Shown here: positions 55,702 through 64,000 of the stretch, piece after piece | How the letters are laid out: each line of letters starts with the position of its first letter | Numbering within the stretch: position 1 is the stretch's first letter | Source: Rhodobacter sp. | GTDB taxonomy: Bacteria; Pseudomonadota; Alphaproteobacteria; Rhodobacterales; Rhodobacteraceae | Length of the DNA: 64,000 nt | NCBI GenBank assembly: GCA_030065095.1 | Contig: JASJDP010000007.1 | Location: 62,001-126,000, forward strand | Direction: 5' to 3' | Made by a program: the position numbers and the translations under genes | Notes under the pieces: generated by a model | What the model was told of the DNA's origin: nothing | What the model saw: only the letters and a program-made list of their open reading frames with translations | Databases searched by the model: none

Positions 55702-56487
55702 ATGCAGATCCGAAATGCCCTTGTGACCGGCGGCGCCAAACGGCTTGGCCGGGCGATGGCGCTGGCACTGGCCGGCGAGGGGTTCGACGTGGCGGTGCAC
55801 TATGCAGGCTCGGCTGCCGCAGCCGACGCGACGGTCGCCGAGATCGCAGCCGCCGGGCGCAAGGCCGTGGCCCTGCAGGCCGACTTGCTGGACCAGGACG
55901 CCACAGAGGTGCTGGTTTCCCGCGCGGCGGCAGCGCTGGGCGGACCTGTGACGGTTCTGGTCAACAACGCCTCGATCTTCGAATACGACAGCATCGCCAC
56001 CGCGACGCGCGACAGCTGGGAGCGGCACGTCGGCTCGAACCTGCGCGCGCCGTTTTTCCTCACCCAGGCGCTGGCGGCCCAGGCACCCCCGGCATCCACC
56101 GACGAGCACGGCGAACCGCTGGCCGAGGCGCTGGTGGTCAATCTGATCGATCAGCGGGTGCGCAAGCTGACGCCGGAGTTCGCGACCTACACCATCGCCA
56201 AGATGGGGCTTTGGGCGTTCACCAGGACGGCGGCACAGGGGCTGGCGCCGCGCGTACGGGTCAATGCGATCGGGCCGGGACCGACGCTGCAGGGCGCGCG
56301 GCAAAGCGCACAACACTTCGCAGACCAGCGTGCCGCGACGGTGCTGAAACGCGGCGCAAACGCATCGGATATCACCGCCGCGCTGCTCTATTTCCTGAAT
56401 GCGCCGGCCGTGACCGGGCAGCTTTTATGCGTCGACGGGGGTCAGCATCTGGCCTGGGAAACGCCCGACGTGCTGGGTGTTGAATGA
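55702..56487 (+). CDS. Short-chain dehydrogenase/reductase (pteridine reductase-like)
   Basis: A 261-residue SDR. VTGGAKRLGRAMALALA is the nucleotide loop, with Lys-Arg suggesting NADPH. NNAS is followed by VVNLIDQRV and the active-site YTIAKMGLW. The GGAKRLG and DQRV features resemble the FolM/pteridine reductase group, though other SDR activities are possible. ATG 55702 has GGAGACGGGA upstream. It is the last gene of a four-gene co-directional set and is followed by a hairpin with a T-run. Confidence 0.87.
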   Translation: MQIRNALVTGGAKRLGRAMALALAGEGFDVAVHYAGSAAAADATVAEIAAAGRKAVALQADLLDQDATEVLVSRAAAALGGPVTVLVNNASIFEYDSIATATRDSWERHVGSNLRAPFFLTQALAAQAPPASTDEHGEPLAEALVVNLIDQRVRKLTPEFATYTIAKMGLWAFTRTAAQGLAPRVRVNAIGPGPTLQGARQSAQHFADQRAATVLKRGANASDITAALLYFLNAPAVTGQLLCVDGGQHLAWETPDVLGVE

Positions 56488-56509
56488 GCTCAACAAACCG
56501 GGCTTTTTT
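56487..56509 (+). terminator. Probable intrinsic terminator after the SDR gene
   Basis: AGCTC pairs with GGGCT (one G-T pair) around an eight-base loop and is followed by a T-run to 56509. It begins at the last base of the SDR stop codon. Confidence 0.6.
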
Positions 56510-56758
56510 GTATATACACTTGACTTTTGCACCGGTCACAAGACCTTCACATTCCTGTTAGGATTCTAATAAGAAAATCAGACATTTATCCGTAGGGCAA
56601 AAAATATGTAATTATTTCAATACATTACGGCGCTGCCTATTTTTTAGGCAATAGGTGGAAACCAGCCGAAAACAACAAAAAATCCGTGGTGAACAAAGTT
56701 TACCACCAAGGTTATCCACAGGAATCGTGGATTTGTTTTCTCTTGTCTCTAGGGCCAT
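56510..56758. promoter_or_regulatory. AT-rich intergenic region upstream of uvrC
   Basis: These bases are far richer in A and T than any other gap in the window. They hold several dyads: TGCCTA/TAGGCA around a T-loop (56634-56650), and GTGGTGAAC/GTTTACCAC with one mismatch around AAA (56686-56706). TTAGGATTCTAA (near 56559-56570) is a shorter one. No convincing gene is present. The region likely contains the uvrC promoter and one or more operators; a single consensus DnaA box lies at 56712-56720. Confidence 0.6.
56712..56720 (+). promoter_or_regulatory. Consensus DnaA box
   Basis: TTATCCACA is an exact match to the strong DnaA-box consensus TTAT(C/A)CACA. It lies 39 bases before the proposed uvrC start, between the 56686-56706 dyad and the gene. 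A single box does not make an origin. Transcriptional control of uvrC by DnaA is one reading; chance is another. Confidence 0.5.
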
Positions 56759-58675
56759 ATGATTGCAGGCAACAGGGGAATCACTACCCACAAAATGACC
56801 GAGCAGCCCCAGACCCAAACCCCGGCCAGCGGCATCACCGGCCACGCCTGCATTCAGACCTATCTGAAGACGCTGGACAGCAGCCCCGGCGTCTACCGGA
56901 TGCTCGATGCCCAGGCCCGGGTGCTCTATGTCGGGAAGGCGCGCAACCTGAAGGCACGGGTGGCAAACTACGCTCGCCCATCAGGTCACTCGCCGCGCAT
57001 TGCCCGGATGATCCGGGACACGGCATCGATGATGTTCCTGACGACGCGCACCGAGACAGAGGCGCTGCTGCTGGAACAGAATCTGATCAAGCAGCTCAAG
57101 CCCCGCTACAACGTGCTGTTGCGCGACGACAAGTCGTTTCCGAACATTCTGGTGGCCAAGGACCACGCCTTTCCGCAGATCAAGAAGCATCGCGGCGCGA
57201 AGAAGGAAAAGGGCGCCTATTACGGCCCGTTCGCCAGCGCCGGGGCGGTGAACCGCACGCTGAACCAGCTGCAGAAAGTGTTCCTGCTGCGCAATTGTTC
57301 GGACGCGACCTTCGAAAGCCGCACGCGACCCTGTCTGCTGTATCAGATCAAGCGCTGCAGCGCGCCCTGTGTCGGATATATCGGCGAGGCGGACTATGCC
57401 GCTCTTCTGGGCGATGCCGAACGCTTTCTGCAAGGCAAAACGACCAAGGTGCAGGCACAGCTGGCCCGTCAGATGGAAGAGGCCAGCGAGGTGCTGGAGT
57501 TCGAACGCGCCGCGGCGTTGCGCGACCGCATCCGCGCCCTGACCCAGGTGCAGAGCGCGCAGGGCATCAACCCGCGCGGCGTGGCCGAGGCGGACATCAT
57601 CGCGCTGCACATGGAGAGCGGGCAGGCCTGCGTGCAGGTCTTTTTCATCCGCGCGCACCAGAATTGGGGCAACCGCGACTACTATCCCCGCCTCGGCGGC
57701 ACCGAGAGCCCCGACGAGGTGCTGCAGGCCTTTGTCGGCCAGTTCTACGACACCAAGGATCCGCCGCGCCAATTGATCCTGAGCCACGGCATAGAGGACC
57801 CGGATCTAATGGCCGAAGCGCTGAGCGAGAAGGCGGGGCGCAAGGTCGACATCCTCGTCCCCCAGCGCGGCGAAAAGGCCGAGCTGGTGTCGGGCGCGCT
57901 GCGCAATGCGCGTGAAAGCCTGGCACACAAGATGTCGGAGACGGCCACGCAGGCGAAGCTGCTGAAGGGGATGGCCGACACCTTTGGCCTCGACGGCCCA
58001 CCGCAGCGGATCGAGGTCTACGACAACAGCCACATCCAAGGCGCGCACGCCGTCGGCGCGATGATCGTGGCGGGGCCCGACGGGTTGATGAAGAACCATT
58101 ATCGGAAATTCAACATCAGGGGCGACGATCTGACCCCCGGCGACGATTTCGGGATGATGAAAGAGGTGCTGACGCGGCGGTTCCAGCGCCTGCTGAAAGA
58201 GGACCCCGACCGCGAGAACGGCCAGTGGCCCGACCTGCTGCTGATCGACGGCGGCGCCGGTCAGGTCAGCGCCGTGCACGAGATCATGGCCGAACTTGGC
58301 GTCGAGGACATTGCCATGGTCGGGGTCGCCAAAGGCGTCGACCGGGATGCCGGCAAAGAGGAATTCCACCGCTTCGGCACCCGGCCGATGGCGCTGCGGC
58401 ACAACGACCCGGTGCTTTACTTCGTCCAGCGCCTGCGTGACGAGGCGCATCGCTTTGCCATCGGGGCGCACCGGGCGAAGCGGTCCAAGGCCGTGGGCGC
58501 CACCCCGCTCGACGACGTGCCCGGTGTGGGCGCGACCCGCAAACGCGCGCTGCTGACCCATTTCGGCAGCGCCAAGGCGGTGAGCCGCGCCAACCTTGCC
58601 GACCTGAAGGCGGTGGAAGGGATCAGCGACAGCCTGGCCGAGACGATCTACGATTTCTTCCACGAACGCGGTTGA
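56759..58675 (+). CDS. uvrC: UvrABC system protein C
   Basis: A 638-residue excinuclease subunit. The N-terminal GIY-YIG domain has [27 protein letters not shown]-type sequence and the Glu in [14 protein letters not shown]. The UVR motif that binds UvrB is near residue 235 ([19 protein letters not shown]). The C-terminal RNase H-like endonuclease includes [17 protein letters not shown] and LLIDGGAGQ, followed by tandem HhH units ([18 protein letters not shown]). ATG 56759 follows TAGGG; ATG 56795 is an alternative. It heads the uvrC-pgsA-moaD-moaE series. Confidence 0.95.
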   Translation: MIAGNRGITTHKMTEQPQTQTPASGITGHACIQTYLKTLDSSPGVYRMLDAQARVLYVGKARNLKARVANYARPSGHSPRIARMIRDTASMMFLTTRTETEALLLEQNLIKQLKPRYNVLLRDDKSFPNILVAKDHAFPQIKKHRGAKKEKGAYYGPFASAGAVNRTLNQLQKVFLLRNCSDATFESRTRPCLLYQIKRCSAPCVGYIGEADYAALLGDAERFLQGKTTKVQAQLARQMEEASEVLEFERAAALRDRIRALTQVQSAQGINPRGVAEADIIALHMESGQACVQVFFIRAHQNWGNRDYYPRLGGTESPDEVLQAFVGQFYDTKDPPRQLILSHGIEDPDLMAEALSEKAGRKVDILVPQRGEKAELVSGALRNARESLAHKMSETATQAKLLKGMADTFGLDGPPQRIEVYDNSHIQGAHAVGAMIVAGPDGLMKNHYRKFNIRGDDLTPGDDFGMMKEVLTRRFQRLLKEDPDRENGQWPDLLLIDGGAGQVSAVHEIMAELGVEDIAMVGVAKGVDRDAGKEEFHRFGTRPMALRHNDPVLYFVQRLRDEAHRFAIGAHRAKRSKAVGATPLDDVPGVGATRKRALLTHFGSAKAVSRANLADLKAVEGISDSLAETIYDFFHERG

Positions 58676-58764
58676 GCCGGGCCTCGCCCTGCCCCGAAAG
58701 ATCGTCGTACTTCGCGCGGGCCTCGGCCCTTTTCCCGCTTTGGCCGACAGGCTACATAGCAGCC

Positions 58765-59436
58765 ATGCAATGGAACATCCCCAATATCCTGACGCTGCTG
58801 CGCCTGATCGCAGCACCCGGCGTGGCGGTGATGTTTCTGTATTTCGCGCGGCCCTGGGCCGACTGGTTCGCGATGCTGCTGTTCGTGACCGCCTCGGCCA
58901 CGGACTATCTCGACGGCTACCTTGCCCGCGCCTGGAAACAGGAAAGCGCGTTCGGGGCGATGATGGACCCGATCGCCGACAAGGCAATGGTGGTGATCGC
59001 GCTTCTGGTCATCACCGGCTTTTCGGGCATGAACCCCTGGATCCTGCTGCCCGCGACCATGATCATTTTCCGCGAGATCTTCGTCAGTGGTCTGCGCGAG
59101 TTTCTGGGCGCCCGTGCGGGGCGTCTCAAGGTGTCGAGGCTTGCAAAGTGGAAGACCTTCGCCCAGATGATCGCACTGACCGTGCTGTTTGCCCAAGGCG
59201 TCTTTGCGCACTATTTCGGCATGCAGACGATCGGAATGGACCCGCAGATCGTCGCCGATATCATGGAGGGGCGCGAAAACGATCACCTCGGCATCGTTTG
59301 GAAGTACTGGGGCATGATCTGGAGCCTTTACGGCGGCATCGCGCTGTTGTGGCTGTCGGCGATCCTGACGCTTTGGACCGGGCTCGACTATTACCTCAAG
59401 TCGCGGCCCTTCATCTATGGACAGGAGGCGAAATGA
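58765..59436 (+). CDS. pgsA: CDP-diacylglycerol-glycerol-3-phosphate 3-phosphatidyltransferase
   Basis: A 223-residue integral membrane enzyme. The CDP-alcohol phosphotransferase signature is exact: DYLDGYLAR, eight residues, then GAMMDPIAD, which fits D-x2-DG-x2-AR-x8-G-x3-D-x3-D. It opens with NIPNILTLLRL, as usual. It makes phosphatidylglycerophosphate, the precursor of phosphatidylglycerol and cardiolipin. A longer frame begins at 58672, but the ATG at 58765 fits the family start. The stop overlaps moaD (ATGA). Confidence 0.94.
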   Translation: MQWNIPNILTLLRLIAAPGVAVMFLYFARPWADWFAMLLFVTASATDYLDGYLARAWKQESAFGAMMDPIADKAMVVIALLVITGFSGMNPWILLPATMIIFREIFVSGLREFLGARAGRLKVSRLAKWKTFAQMIALTVLFAQGVFAHYFGMQTIGMDPQIVADIMEGRENDHLGIVWKYWGMIWSLYGGIALLWLSAILTLWTGLDYYLKSRPFIYGQEAK

Positions 59437-59681
59437 TCGATGTGCTGTATTTTGCCTGGGTGCGCGAGCGTATCGGCCTGCCGAAGGAACGCGTCGAAAC
59501 CCAGGCCGCGACGGTGGCGGATCTGGTCGAGGAGCTGAAGGCGCGCGAGGCGCGCTACGCCGCCGCCTTCGCCGACGTATCCGCCTTGCGGGTGGCGCTG
59601 GATCAAGAGCTTTCGGATTTCGGCGCATCGCTCAGCGGTGTGCGCGAGGTGGCGTTCTTCCCGCCGATGACCGGAGGCTAG
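59433..59681 (+). CDS. moaD: Molybdopterin synthase small subunit
   Basis: An 82-residue ubiquitin-fold protein ending in the essential Gly-Gly (FFPPMTGG), which is thiocarboxylated to donate sulfur in molybdopterin synthesis. The YFAWVRERIG opening and GDxxVAFFPP-type end are standard. It overlaps pgsA by ATGA and lies one base before the moaE GTG. Confidence 0.94.
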   Translation: MIDVLYFAWVRERIGLPKERVETQAATVADLVEELKAREARYAAAFADVSALRVALDQELSDFGASLSGVREVAFFPPMTGG

Positions 59682-59682
59682 A

Positions 59683-60123
59683 GTGACCGTTCGCGTGCAG
59701 GCCGATTCCTTCGATCCGGGCGCCGAGCTGGCCGGCTTCGCCTCCGGTCGCACGGATGTGGGCGCGCATGTCAGCTTTACCGGCATCGTGCGCGACGACA
59801 GCGGGCAGTTGCAGCATATGGAAATCGAGCACTATCCGGGCATGACTGAAAAGGCGATTGCCGGGATCGTTGCCGAGGCGGTGTCGCGCTGGGACCTGCG
59901 TGCAAGCCTGGTGATCCACCGCTATGGACGGCTGGCACCCGGCGAGCCGATCATGATGGTCGCCACCGCCGCTCCGCACCGCACCGATGCTTTCGCGGCG
60001 GCGGAATTCCTGATGGACTACCTCAAGTCCCGAGCCCCGTTCTGGAAACGCGAGGTGACGGCCGATCGCGCAGAGTGGGTGGCGGCAAGGGACGAAGACG
60101 AAGACGCGCTCGGCCGTTGGTAA
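59683..60123 (+). CDS. moaE: Molybdopterin synthase large subunit
   Basis: A 146-residue MoaE. GAHVSFTGIVRD, LEIEHYPGM-type segment (MEIEHYPGMTEK), IHRYGRLAPGEPIMMVA and YLKSRAPFWKRE with the active-site Lys/Arg are all present. With MoaD it converts precursor Z (cPMP) to molybdopterin. It starts at GTG 59683, one base after the moaD stop. The 191 bases after it hold no gene I can support. Confidence 0.94.
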   Translation: MTVRVQADSFDPGAELAGFASGRTDVGAHVSFTGIVRDDSGQLQHMEIEHYPGMTEKAIAGIVAEAVSRWDLRASLVIHRYGRLAPGEPIMMVATAAPHRTDAFAAAEFLMDYLKSRAPFWKREVTADRAEWVAARDEDEDALGRW

Positions 60124-60314
60124 GGGGTTTGGGCCGATTTGCGGAACAGAGCCGGCCTTGGACCAACTGCAGCTGAGCGTCATGACATCTCGCGATGGTA
60201 GGTGCCGACGAGCCGGACACGGCCAGTACCATACGGATCGACGCAGAGCGTGAAACGCCGCGCTGACGGTAGTCGCGGCGCAGTTCGAACTGCAGGGCGA
60301 ATTCAGGCCGCGCG

Positions 60315-61355
60315 CTAGTAAAGGGCCCTGTACGGATCCGGGAACTGCCGCATTTGCCGCCTGTACCGAGACCACACATGAAGGTGGCCGCCGAGGTTGT
60401 TTATCTGATCGACGAAAGGCTCCCGGACGCCACCGGAATGGTCGGTCTCAAAGGCGAGTGGCTCGTCAGGCTGGTCGAGAGACCGCTGATAGGCATCGAT
60501 GATCGCCCGGGGAAAGCGGGTTTTCTGTTCATGAGCCTGCCACGGCTTTGGCAGCCCGGACAGATGCAGCAGGAACGGCCGTGCCAGCTTGGTGAACACC
60601 GGATAGCGATGTGTCCACTGCCAATTCCAGACAGGCGAGAGCTGTGCGAAATTTCCCCGCAGAACAAGGTTCAAGATGCCCTGATCATGGAACTGGCTCT
60701 CAACGCCCTTCCGCTGGCGCGCAACGAACAGATCGAAGATCTTTTGTTCGTTATACCGGGCGACATCCAGCAGCAGTGCCCCCGAATTGAGGTAGCGGTG
60801 CACCGGTATCCCGTAGCGCTCGAATTCAAGCACCGGTTCATCCGGTGTAAGCCATTGCGCCTTGTCCAGAACGGCCGCCACCGCGTGCGATCCGATCTGA
60901 ATGTCGAGCAGCCGGGAAATATCGCCGCCGGCACAGAAGATGTCGGCATCCAGGTACAGGATGCGCTCATACCGGTTTGCCAGGATGCCGGGCAGCCAAA
61001 TACGCAAATACGCCGCGTGAGAGAGATGGGCGATCTTCAGATCCAGATCGCGCATCTCGTCGCCGACGTCGATGACCAAATTCCGAACCCCTGCCTCTTT
61101 GAGCGCCAGGGGGATATCGAGCGGTGTCAGACTTGCGATAAAGAGATCGAAATCGCGACGCCGAACCAGGCGCACTATCTGTGACGCCGCCAAGAGCGCG
61201 GGCCCTAGGAAGTTGCGGTCCACGGCAAATCCGACGGCTTTTCTGTGGTCCACGGGCAATGTGTTAAGGCTTTCCGTATTTCCTTGGCAATCAAACCGGC
61301 AGGCGCAAACGGCGGCTTCGCCAACCAGTCCGCCGCCCCGGATCGTTGAATTCAT
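60315..61355 (-). CDS. GT8 family glycosyltransferase
   Basis: A 346-residue GT-A fold enzyme of family 8. RILYLDADIFCAGG holds the DxD metal site; SAAYLRIWLPGIL-like (HAAYLRIWLPGIL) and HRYLNSGALLLD are strong GT8 boxes, and FHDQGILNLVL and LLHLSGLPKPW complete the pattern. It would use a UDP-sugar to extend a surface glycan. ATG 61353-61355 follows TTGGAG; a TTG at 61364 is an alternative. It is a singleton, with no other polysaccharide genes around it, and is flanked by long non-coding gaps, which hints at acquisition. Confidence 0.88.
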   Translation of the reverse strand: MNSTIRGGGLVGEAAVCACRFDCQGNTESLNTLPVDHRKAVGFAVDRNFLGPALLAASQIVRLVRRRDFDLFIASLTPLDIPLALKEAGVRNLVIDVGDEMRDLDLKIAHLSHAAYLRIWLPGILANRYERILYLDADIFCAGGDISRLLDIQIGSHAVAAVLDKAQWLTPDEPVLEFERYGIPVHRYLNSGALLLDVARYNEQKIFDLFVARQRKGVESQFHDQGILNLVLRGNFAQLSPVWNWQWTHRYPVFTKLARPFLLHLSGLPKPWQAHEQKTRFPRAIIDAYQRSLDQPDEPLAFETDHSGGVREPFVDQINNLGGHLHVWSRYRRQMRQFPDPYRALY

Positions 61356-61371
61356 GCACTCCAATTAGACG

Positions 61372-61396
61372 GAACCGGGCCTTTGGAGCCCGGTTC
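61372..61396. repeat. Perfect 9-bp inverted repeat upstream of the GT8 gene
   Basis: GAACCGGGC, a 7-base loop, then GCCCGGTTC. It lies between the upstream coiled-coil gene and GT8, both on the minus strand. It may end the upstream transcript or bind a regulator of GT8. There is no T-run on the minus strand. Confidence 0.5.
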
Positions 61397-61550
61397 ATAG
61401 TTCGTTTCCAAATGATACATAATACCTGGTGCCTTTCAGCAAGGGCTTTGCGGAAAATTGATGGCCAACTCCTTTTGGAGGTTTGCAGCACCGTGACGAA
61501 AAAGCCGGTTGGGCTCAAAGCAGCCGATCCCGGGAACCGGGCTCTCCAAC

Positions 61551-61877
61551 CTATTCCTGACTTACCCGCTCGATATACGCGCGCAGTTCCTCGGCCTCTT
61601 GACGGGCATCGCGCAAACCGTCCATCGCGGCGCGCAACTCGGCCTCGGTCTGGGCCAGCTGGTTGGTCATCTCCGCCTCGCGCTGCTGGAAATAGGCCAC
61701 CGCCTGGTCGCGCTGTTCCTCGGCCTCGTGCAGCGACTGCGCCAGCTTGTCCAACTCGCCCATCTCGGACTGCGATACACGGGCAAACCGGTGCACCAGC
61801 CAATGCGCGAACCAGCCCAGCACGAAGGCCACGAACAGAATGATCGCAGTGATCGCTATGAATTCAGTTCTGCTCAC
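61551..61877 (-). CDS. Small membrane protein with coiled coil
   Basis: A 108-residue protein read from GTG 61875-61877, which overlaps the OmpA-family gene by 14 bases. One membrane helix (FIAITAIILFVAFVLGWFAHWL) is followed by a coiled coil (residues about 45-105, QSLHEAEEQRDQAVAY onwards). The frame is open further upstream, but that part is an Arg-rich shadow of the OmpA tail. Coupling suggests a partner of the OmpA-family protein. Confidence 0.75.
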   Translation of the reverse strand: MSRTEFIAITAIILFVAFVLGWFAHWLVHRFARVSQSEMGELDKLAQSLHEAEEQRDQAVAYFQQREAEMTNQLAQTEAELRAAMDGLRDARQEAEELRAYIERVSQE

Positions 61878-63816
61878 CCGTCGCCTCCGTATCGGTCTCT
61901 GCCGCAGCTTCGGCGGACTCGGCGGTTTCCTCGCCCGCAGCTTCGCCGTCTTCCGTCGCCGCCGCTTCCGTGTCTTGCGCGCCGGTTTCCGGATTTCGCA
62001 GACGCAAGGTGAACTCGATCCTCCGGTTCGCCTCGCGCCCGTCTTCGGTGCCGTTGTCGGCGATCGGCGCCGCCTCGCCATAGCCCTTGGCGGTCAGGTT
62101 CCCGGTCAGAACCCGCCGTGCCTGCAATGCCACCAGCACCGCTTGCGCGCGTTCTTGCGACAGCGACAGGTTCATCGACTCGCGCCCCTGGCTGTCGGTA
62201 TGCCCGGCGATCTCCATCGGCACGGCGGTACAGTCCCTCATCACCTCGGCGATGCGGTCGATGGTGCCGCGCGCGCCGCTGGCGATCTCGGCCGAGCCGG
62301 GCGCAAAGGCGATCTTGCGCGCCGTCAGGATGGCGTTGATCGCCTCGACGCATTCCTCGGGGGTCGGCAGGCTCGCCACCGGATCGAGGGCCTCCTTGTA
62401 GGTCACTTCAATTGCAAAGTTTTCCGCCCCGCCCAGTTGACCGGACAGGATGCGCGAAATTTCCGCCTTTGCATCCGGATTCCCCGTCGTCCCCCGGATC
62501 TCCAGGAAATCGGGCTGCACCACGACGCTGCCGTTGCTCAACAGCGACAGCGACTCGACGGCGGCGAAAACCCGTGTCGCCCAACCGCCCGGCAGGTCCT
62601 CGTCCAGGCGCATCGCGCCGTTCACCTCGGCCGCGCCGAACCGGGCGCGGGCAAAGCCCTCGACGGCGCCGCGCAGCCGGTCGTCGGTGATCCGTCCACG
62701 CAACTGCAACAGCCCCTCGGGCGACAGGGTGGCAAGGAATTCCGGCGGCCCGTCGTTGTCTTCGCCGGTGCCGTCGATCTTCACCGGCTCGGGCAGCACC
62801 GAATGCAGTGAAAAGACGTCCGGCAACGCCGCCTCCAACTCGCCCACCACCTTGTCGAACAGGGCCTGCTCGGTGGTGTCCAGGGCGACAAGCGCGACGT
62901 CGGCATCCGAGTAGGTGATAGAGCCGCCACCCAGTTCCGCCAGCGCATCGATCCCCGCAGAGACTGCATCGGGCCAGCGCGGACTCGGCACGCCCAGGCC
63001 CAGGGTGCAATCCGCCGCGCCTTGCAGCCCGGCCTCGGCCGCGGCCGCCAGAATGCGCGCCCGGCCGTCTTCGGTATGGGCCGAACAGGCGTCGAACCGC
63101 CCGCCCGTCTCGTCGATCAGAAACCGCAGGGTAAACGGCGTGATCACCGGGCGCGGCGCCGATATGTCCAGCGACAGCTCAAAGCTCTGCGGCGCCGCCG
63201 CCGTCAGCGTGCGCTCCAACTCGCGCTTTTGCGCGCCGCTGTCGGAAATCGCGGTGATTTCGACCCGGTCGGCAGCGACCGAGATCTTCGAACGCGGCAA
63301 TCTGCCGAGCGCGTCCAGCGCAAAGCGCATCGCATCCGACCATCCCTGCGGCACGGGATAGTCCGCGGCCTCCAGCAGATCGGTGACCTCGGTTCCGCCG
63401 GCCAGGGCGGTGATGGTCGAGGCCACCGCCGCCCGGTCCATCGCCCCCGGCACCAGCCCGATCAGCGAGATGCCGGCATCGTTGCGCAGTATTTCGATGG
63501 AAAACCGGGGCGGCGCCACCTCTTCGCCCGGATCGACCTGCATCTCGTCGATCACCCGCGTGCCGTCGACCACCTCGCCGGCAAGGCTGATCGCCCGGAA
63601 CCGCGTGGCTTCGTCCGGTGCGGTGCCGCGCAGCGTCACCTGCAAGCCGTTGACCGAAACCTGCGTCCATTCCTGCCCATCGGTCTGCAGAATGCGTTGC
63701 AGCTGCCGCAGCGACGTTTGCTCGATCGTGCCGACGGTCAGCAACGCGGCGGCGATCGACGCCAACGCCGCAGCCACGAAGGCCAGAAAGGCGGGAAGAT
63801 AGGCTGATAGGCGCAT
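61864..63816 (-). CDS. Large OmpA-family protein
   Basis: A 650-residue envelope protein. An N-terminal hydrophobic segment (about residues 8-30) is a signal anchor. The middle consists of BON-like repeats (VNGLQVTLRGTAPDE, FSIEILRNDAGISLIGLV). The C-terminal OmpA domain, about residues 480-600, has IDRIAEVMRDCTAVPMEIAGHTDSQG-type peptidoglycan-binding sequence (IAGHTDSQGRE, NLSLSQERAQAV, GYGEAAPIADN, NRRIEF). An acidic, Ala/Glu/Thr-rich tail of about 45 residues ends the protein. It likely links the inner membrane to peptidoglycan. The next gene (ubiA end) is 71 bases away. Confidence 0.9.
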   Translation of the reverse strand: MRLSAYLPAFLAFVAAALASIAAALLTVGTIEQTSLRQLQRILQTDGQEWTQVSVNGLQVTLRGTAPDEATRFRAISLAGEVVDGTRVIDEMQVDPGEEVAPPRFSIEILRNDAGISLIGLVPGAMDRAAVASTITALAGGTEVTDLLEAADYPVPQGWSDAMRFALDALGRLPRSKISVAADRVEITAISDSGAQKRELERTLTAAAPQSFELSLDISAPRPVITPFTLRFLIDETGGRFDACSAHTEDGRARILAAAAEAGLQGAADCTLGLGVPSPRWPDAVSAGIDALAELGGGSITYSDADVALVALDTTEQALFDKVVGELEAALPDVFSLHSVLPEPVKIDGTGEDNDGPPEFLATLSPEGLLQLRGRITDDRLRGAVEGFARARFGAAEVNGAMRLDEDLPGGWATRVFAAVESLSLLSNGSVVVQPDFLEIRGTTGNPDAKAEISRILSGQLGGAENFAIEVTYKEALDPVASLPTPEECVEAINAILTARKIAFAPGSAEIASGARGTIDRIAEVMRDCTAVPMEIAGHTDSQGRESMNLSLSQERAQAVLVALQARRVLTGNLTAKGYGEAAPIADNGTEDGREANRRIEFTLRLRNPETGAQDTEAAATEDGEAAGEETAESAEAAAETDTEATGEQN

Positions 63817-63887
63817 GCGGTGCTGCGGATCGTCCGTTCTTTCTGCGGTCTGATACCGTCTTTAGGCGGTCCCGCAAACGGCTGCAA

Positions 63888-64000
63888 TCACACCAGCAGC
63901 GCCACGGCAAGAAACAGCACGGGGATGAGCCCGGTCTCGCGATTGGAACGGAATATCCGCAGGCAGATATCCGCGTCGTCGATGTCGAGCCTGCGCATCT
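63888..64000 (-). CDS. ubiA: 4-hydroxybenzoate polyprenyltransferase, C-terminal end
   Basis: The window closes inside this gene. The last 37 residues read RRLDIDDADICLRIFRSNRE and end in a hydrophobic helix (GLIPVLFLAVALLV). The CLRxFRSNR box just before the last helix is typical of UbiA, which prenylates 4-hydroxybenzoate in ubiquinone synthesis. The rest lies beyond base 64000, so the call rests on this short segment. Confidence 0.78.
   Translation of the reverse strand, partial: MRRLDIDDADICLRIFRSNRETGLIPVLFLAVALLV

Noticed and set aside
56510-56758. Replication origin
   Set aside because: Only one DnaA box was found, with no repeat array and no replication genes alongside.
1-64000. CRISPR arrays, insertion sequences, integrases, tRNA or rRNA genes
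   Set aside because: None were recognised: no regularly spaced repeats, no transposase or integrase motifs, and no tRNA cloverleaf or rRNA sequence was seen by eye.

Overview
The window is a chromosomal segment of a high-GC alphaproteobacterium, most likely Rhodobacterales (Roseobacter/Paracoccaceae type). Several family-level clues agree: a DUF1674 succinate dehydrogenase assembly factor, a DUF3035 (BamF-type) lipoprotein, an alphaproteobacterial mitofilin next to HemY and HemD, an MbfA ferritin-like/VIT1 iron exporter with an Irr-type iron control element, and the order uvrC-pgsA-moaD-moaE. Coding density is high, genes are often joined by ATGA or GTGA overlaps, and no rRNA, tRNA, insertion sequence, integrase or CRISPR array was seen.

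Layout. 1-6.2 kb: end of dapB, a small exported protein, sdhAF4 (minus), then rsmB, a heparinase II/III-like protein, purH and lspA. 6.2-12.6 kb: envelope and DNA maintenance genes, namely a BamF-like lipoprotein, an M16 pair (zinc-binding and zinc-less), an endonuclease-type mutL and rmuC. 12.7-19.2 kb: a ureohydrolase, a bactofilin-like membrane protein, RidA coupled to an EamA exporter, a second EamA exporter, and a sulfotransferase-like/GT90 fusion, the most unusual protein here. 19.2-31 kb: mixed metabolism (epimerase, aminotransferase, 2'-5' RNA ligase, AFG1/ZapE ATPase, MFS carrier), then a seven-gene minus-strand run (AEC carrier, fghA, GT62-like glycosyltransferase, YaiI, EamA, HAD, ornithine cyclodeaminase-like).

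31-39 kb: a lone Flp-like pilin, mbfA behind a near-perfect Irr box and divergent from a TetR regulator, a NYN-LOTUS protein, a cold-shock protein, a SixA-like lipoprotein, an orphan ParA, a lipase-like protein, and a DUF4198/HupE pair whose divergent start codons share bases. 39-46 kb: hemD, mitofilin and hemY on the minus strand, facing tsaD-gpsA and an EVE-domain gene. 46-54 kb: a MacAB/DevBCA-like exporter (adaptor, large FtsX permease, ATPase), an unknown protein, a Hint-domain protein and a second ABC exporter. 54-60 kb: S49 peptidase, zinc-ribbon miniprotein, CaCA antiporter, SDR, an AT-rich regulatory gap, then uvrC-pgsA-moaD-moaE. 60-64 kb: a singleton GT8, a coiled-coil membrane protein, a large OmpA-family protein and the end of ubiA.

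Most of the segment is housekeeping. The best leads for new biology are the sulfotransferase-like/GT90 fusion with an eroded PAPS loop, the other isolated glycosyltransferases (GT62-like and GT8), the Irr-box-mbfA-TetR module, the DUF4198/HupE pair, and the Hint-domain protein with Ser in place of its Cys. Function assignments rest on reading motifs by eye. No database search was run.
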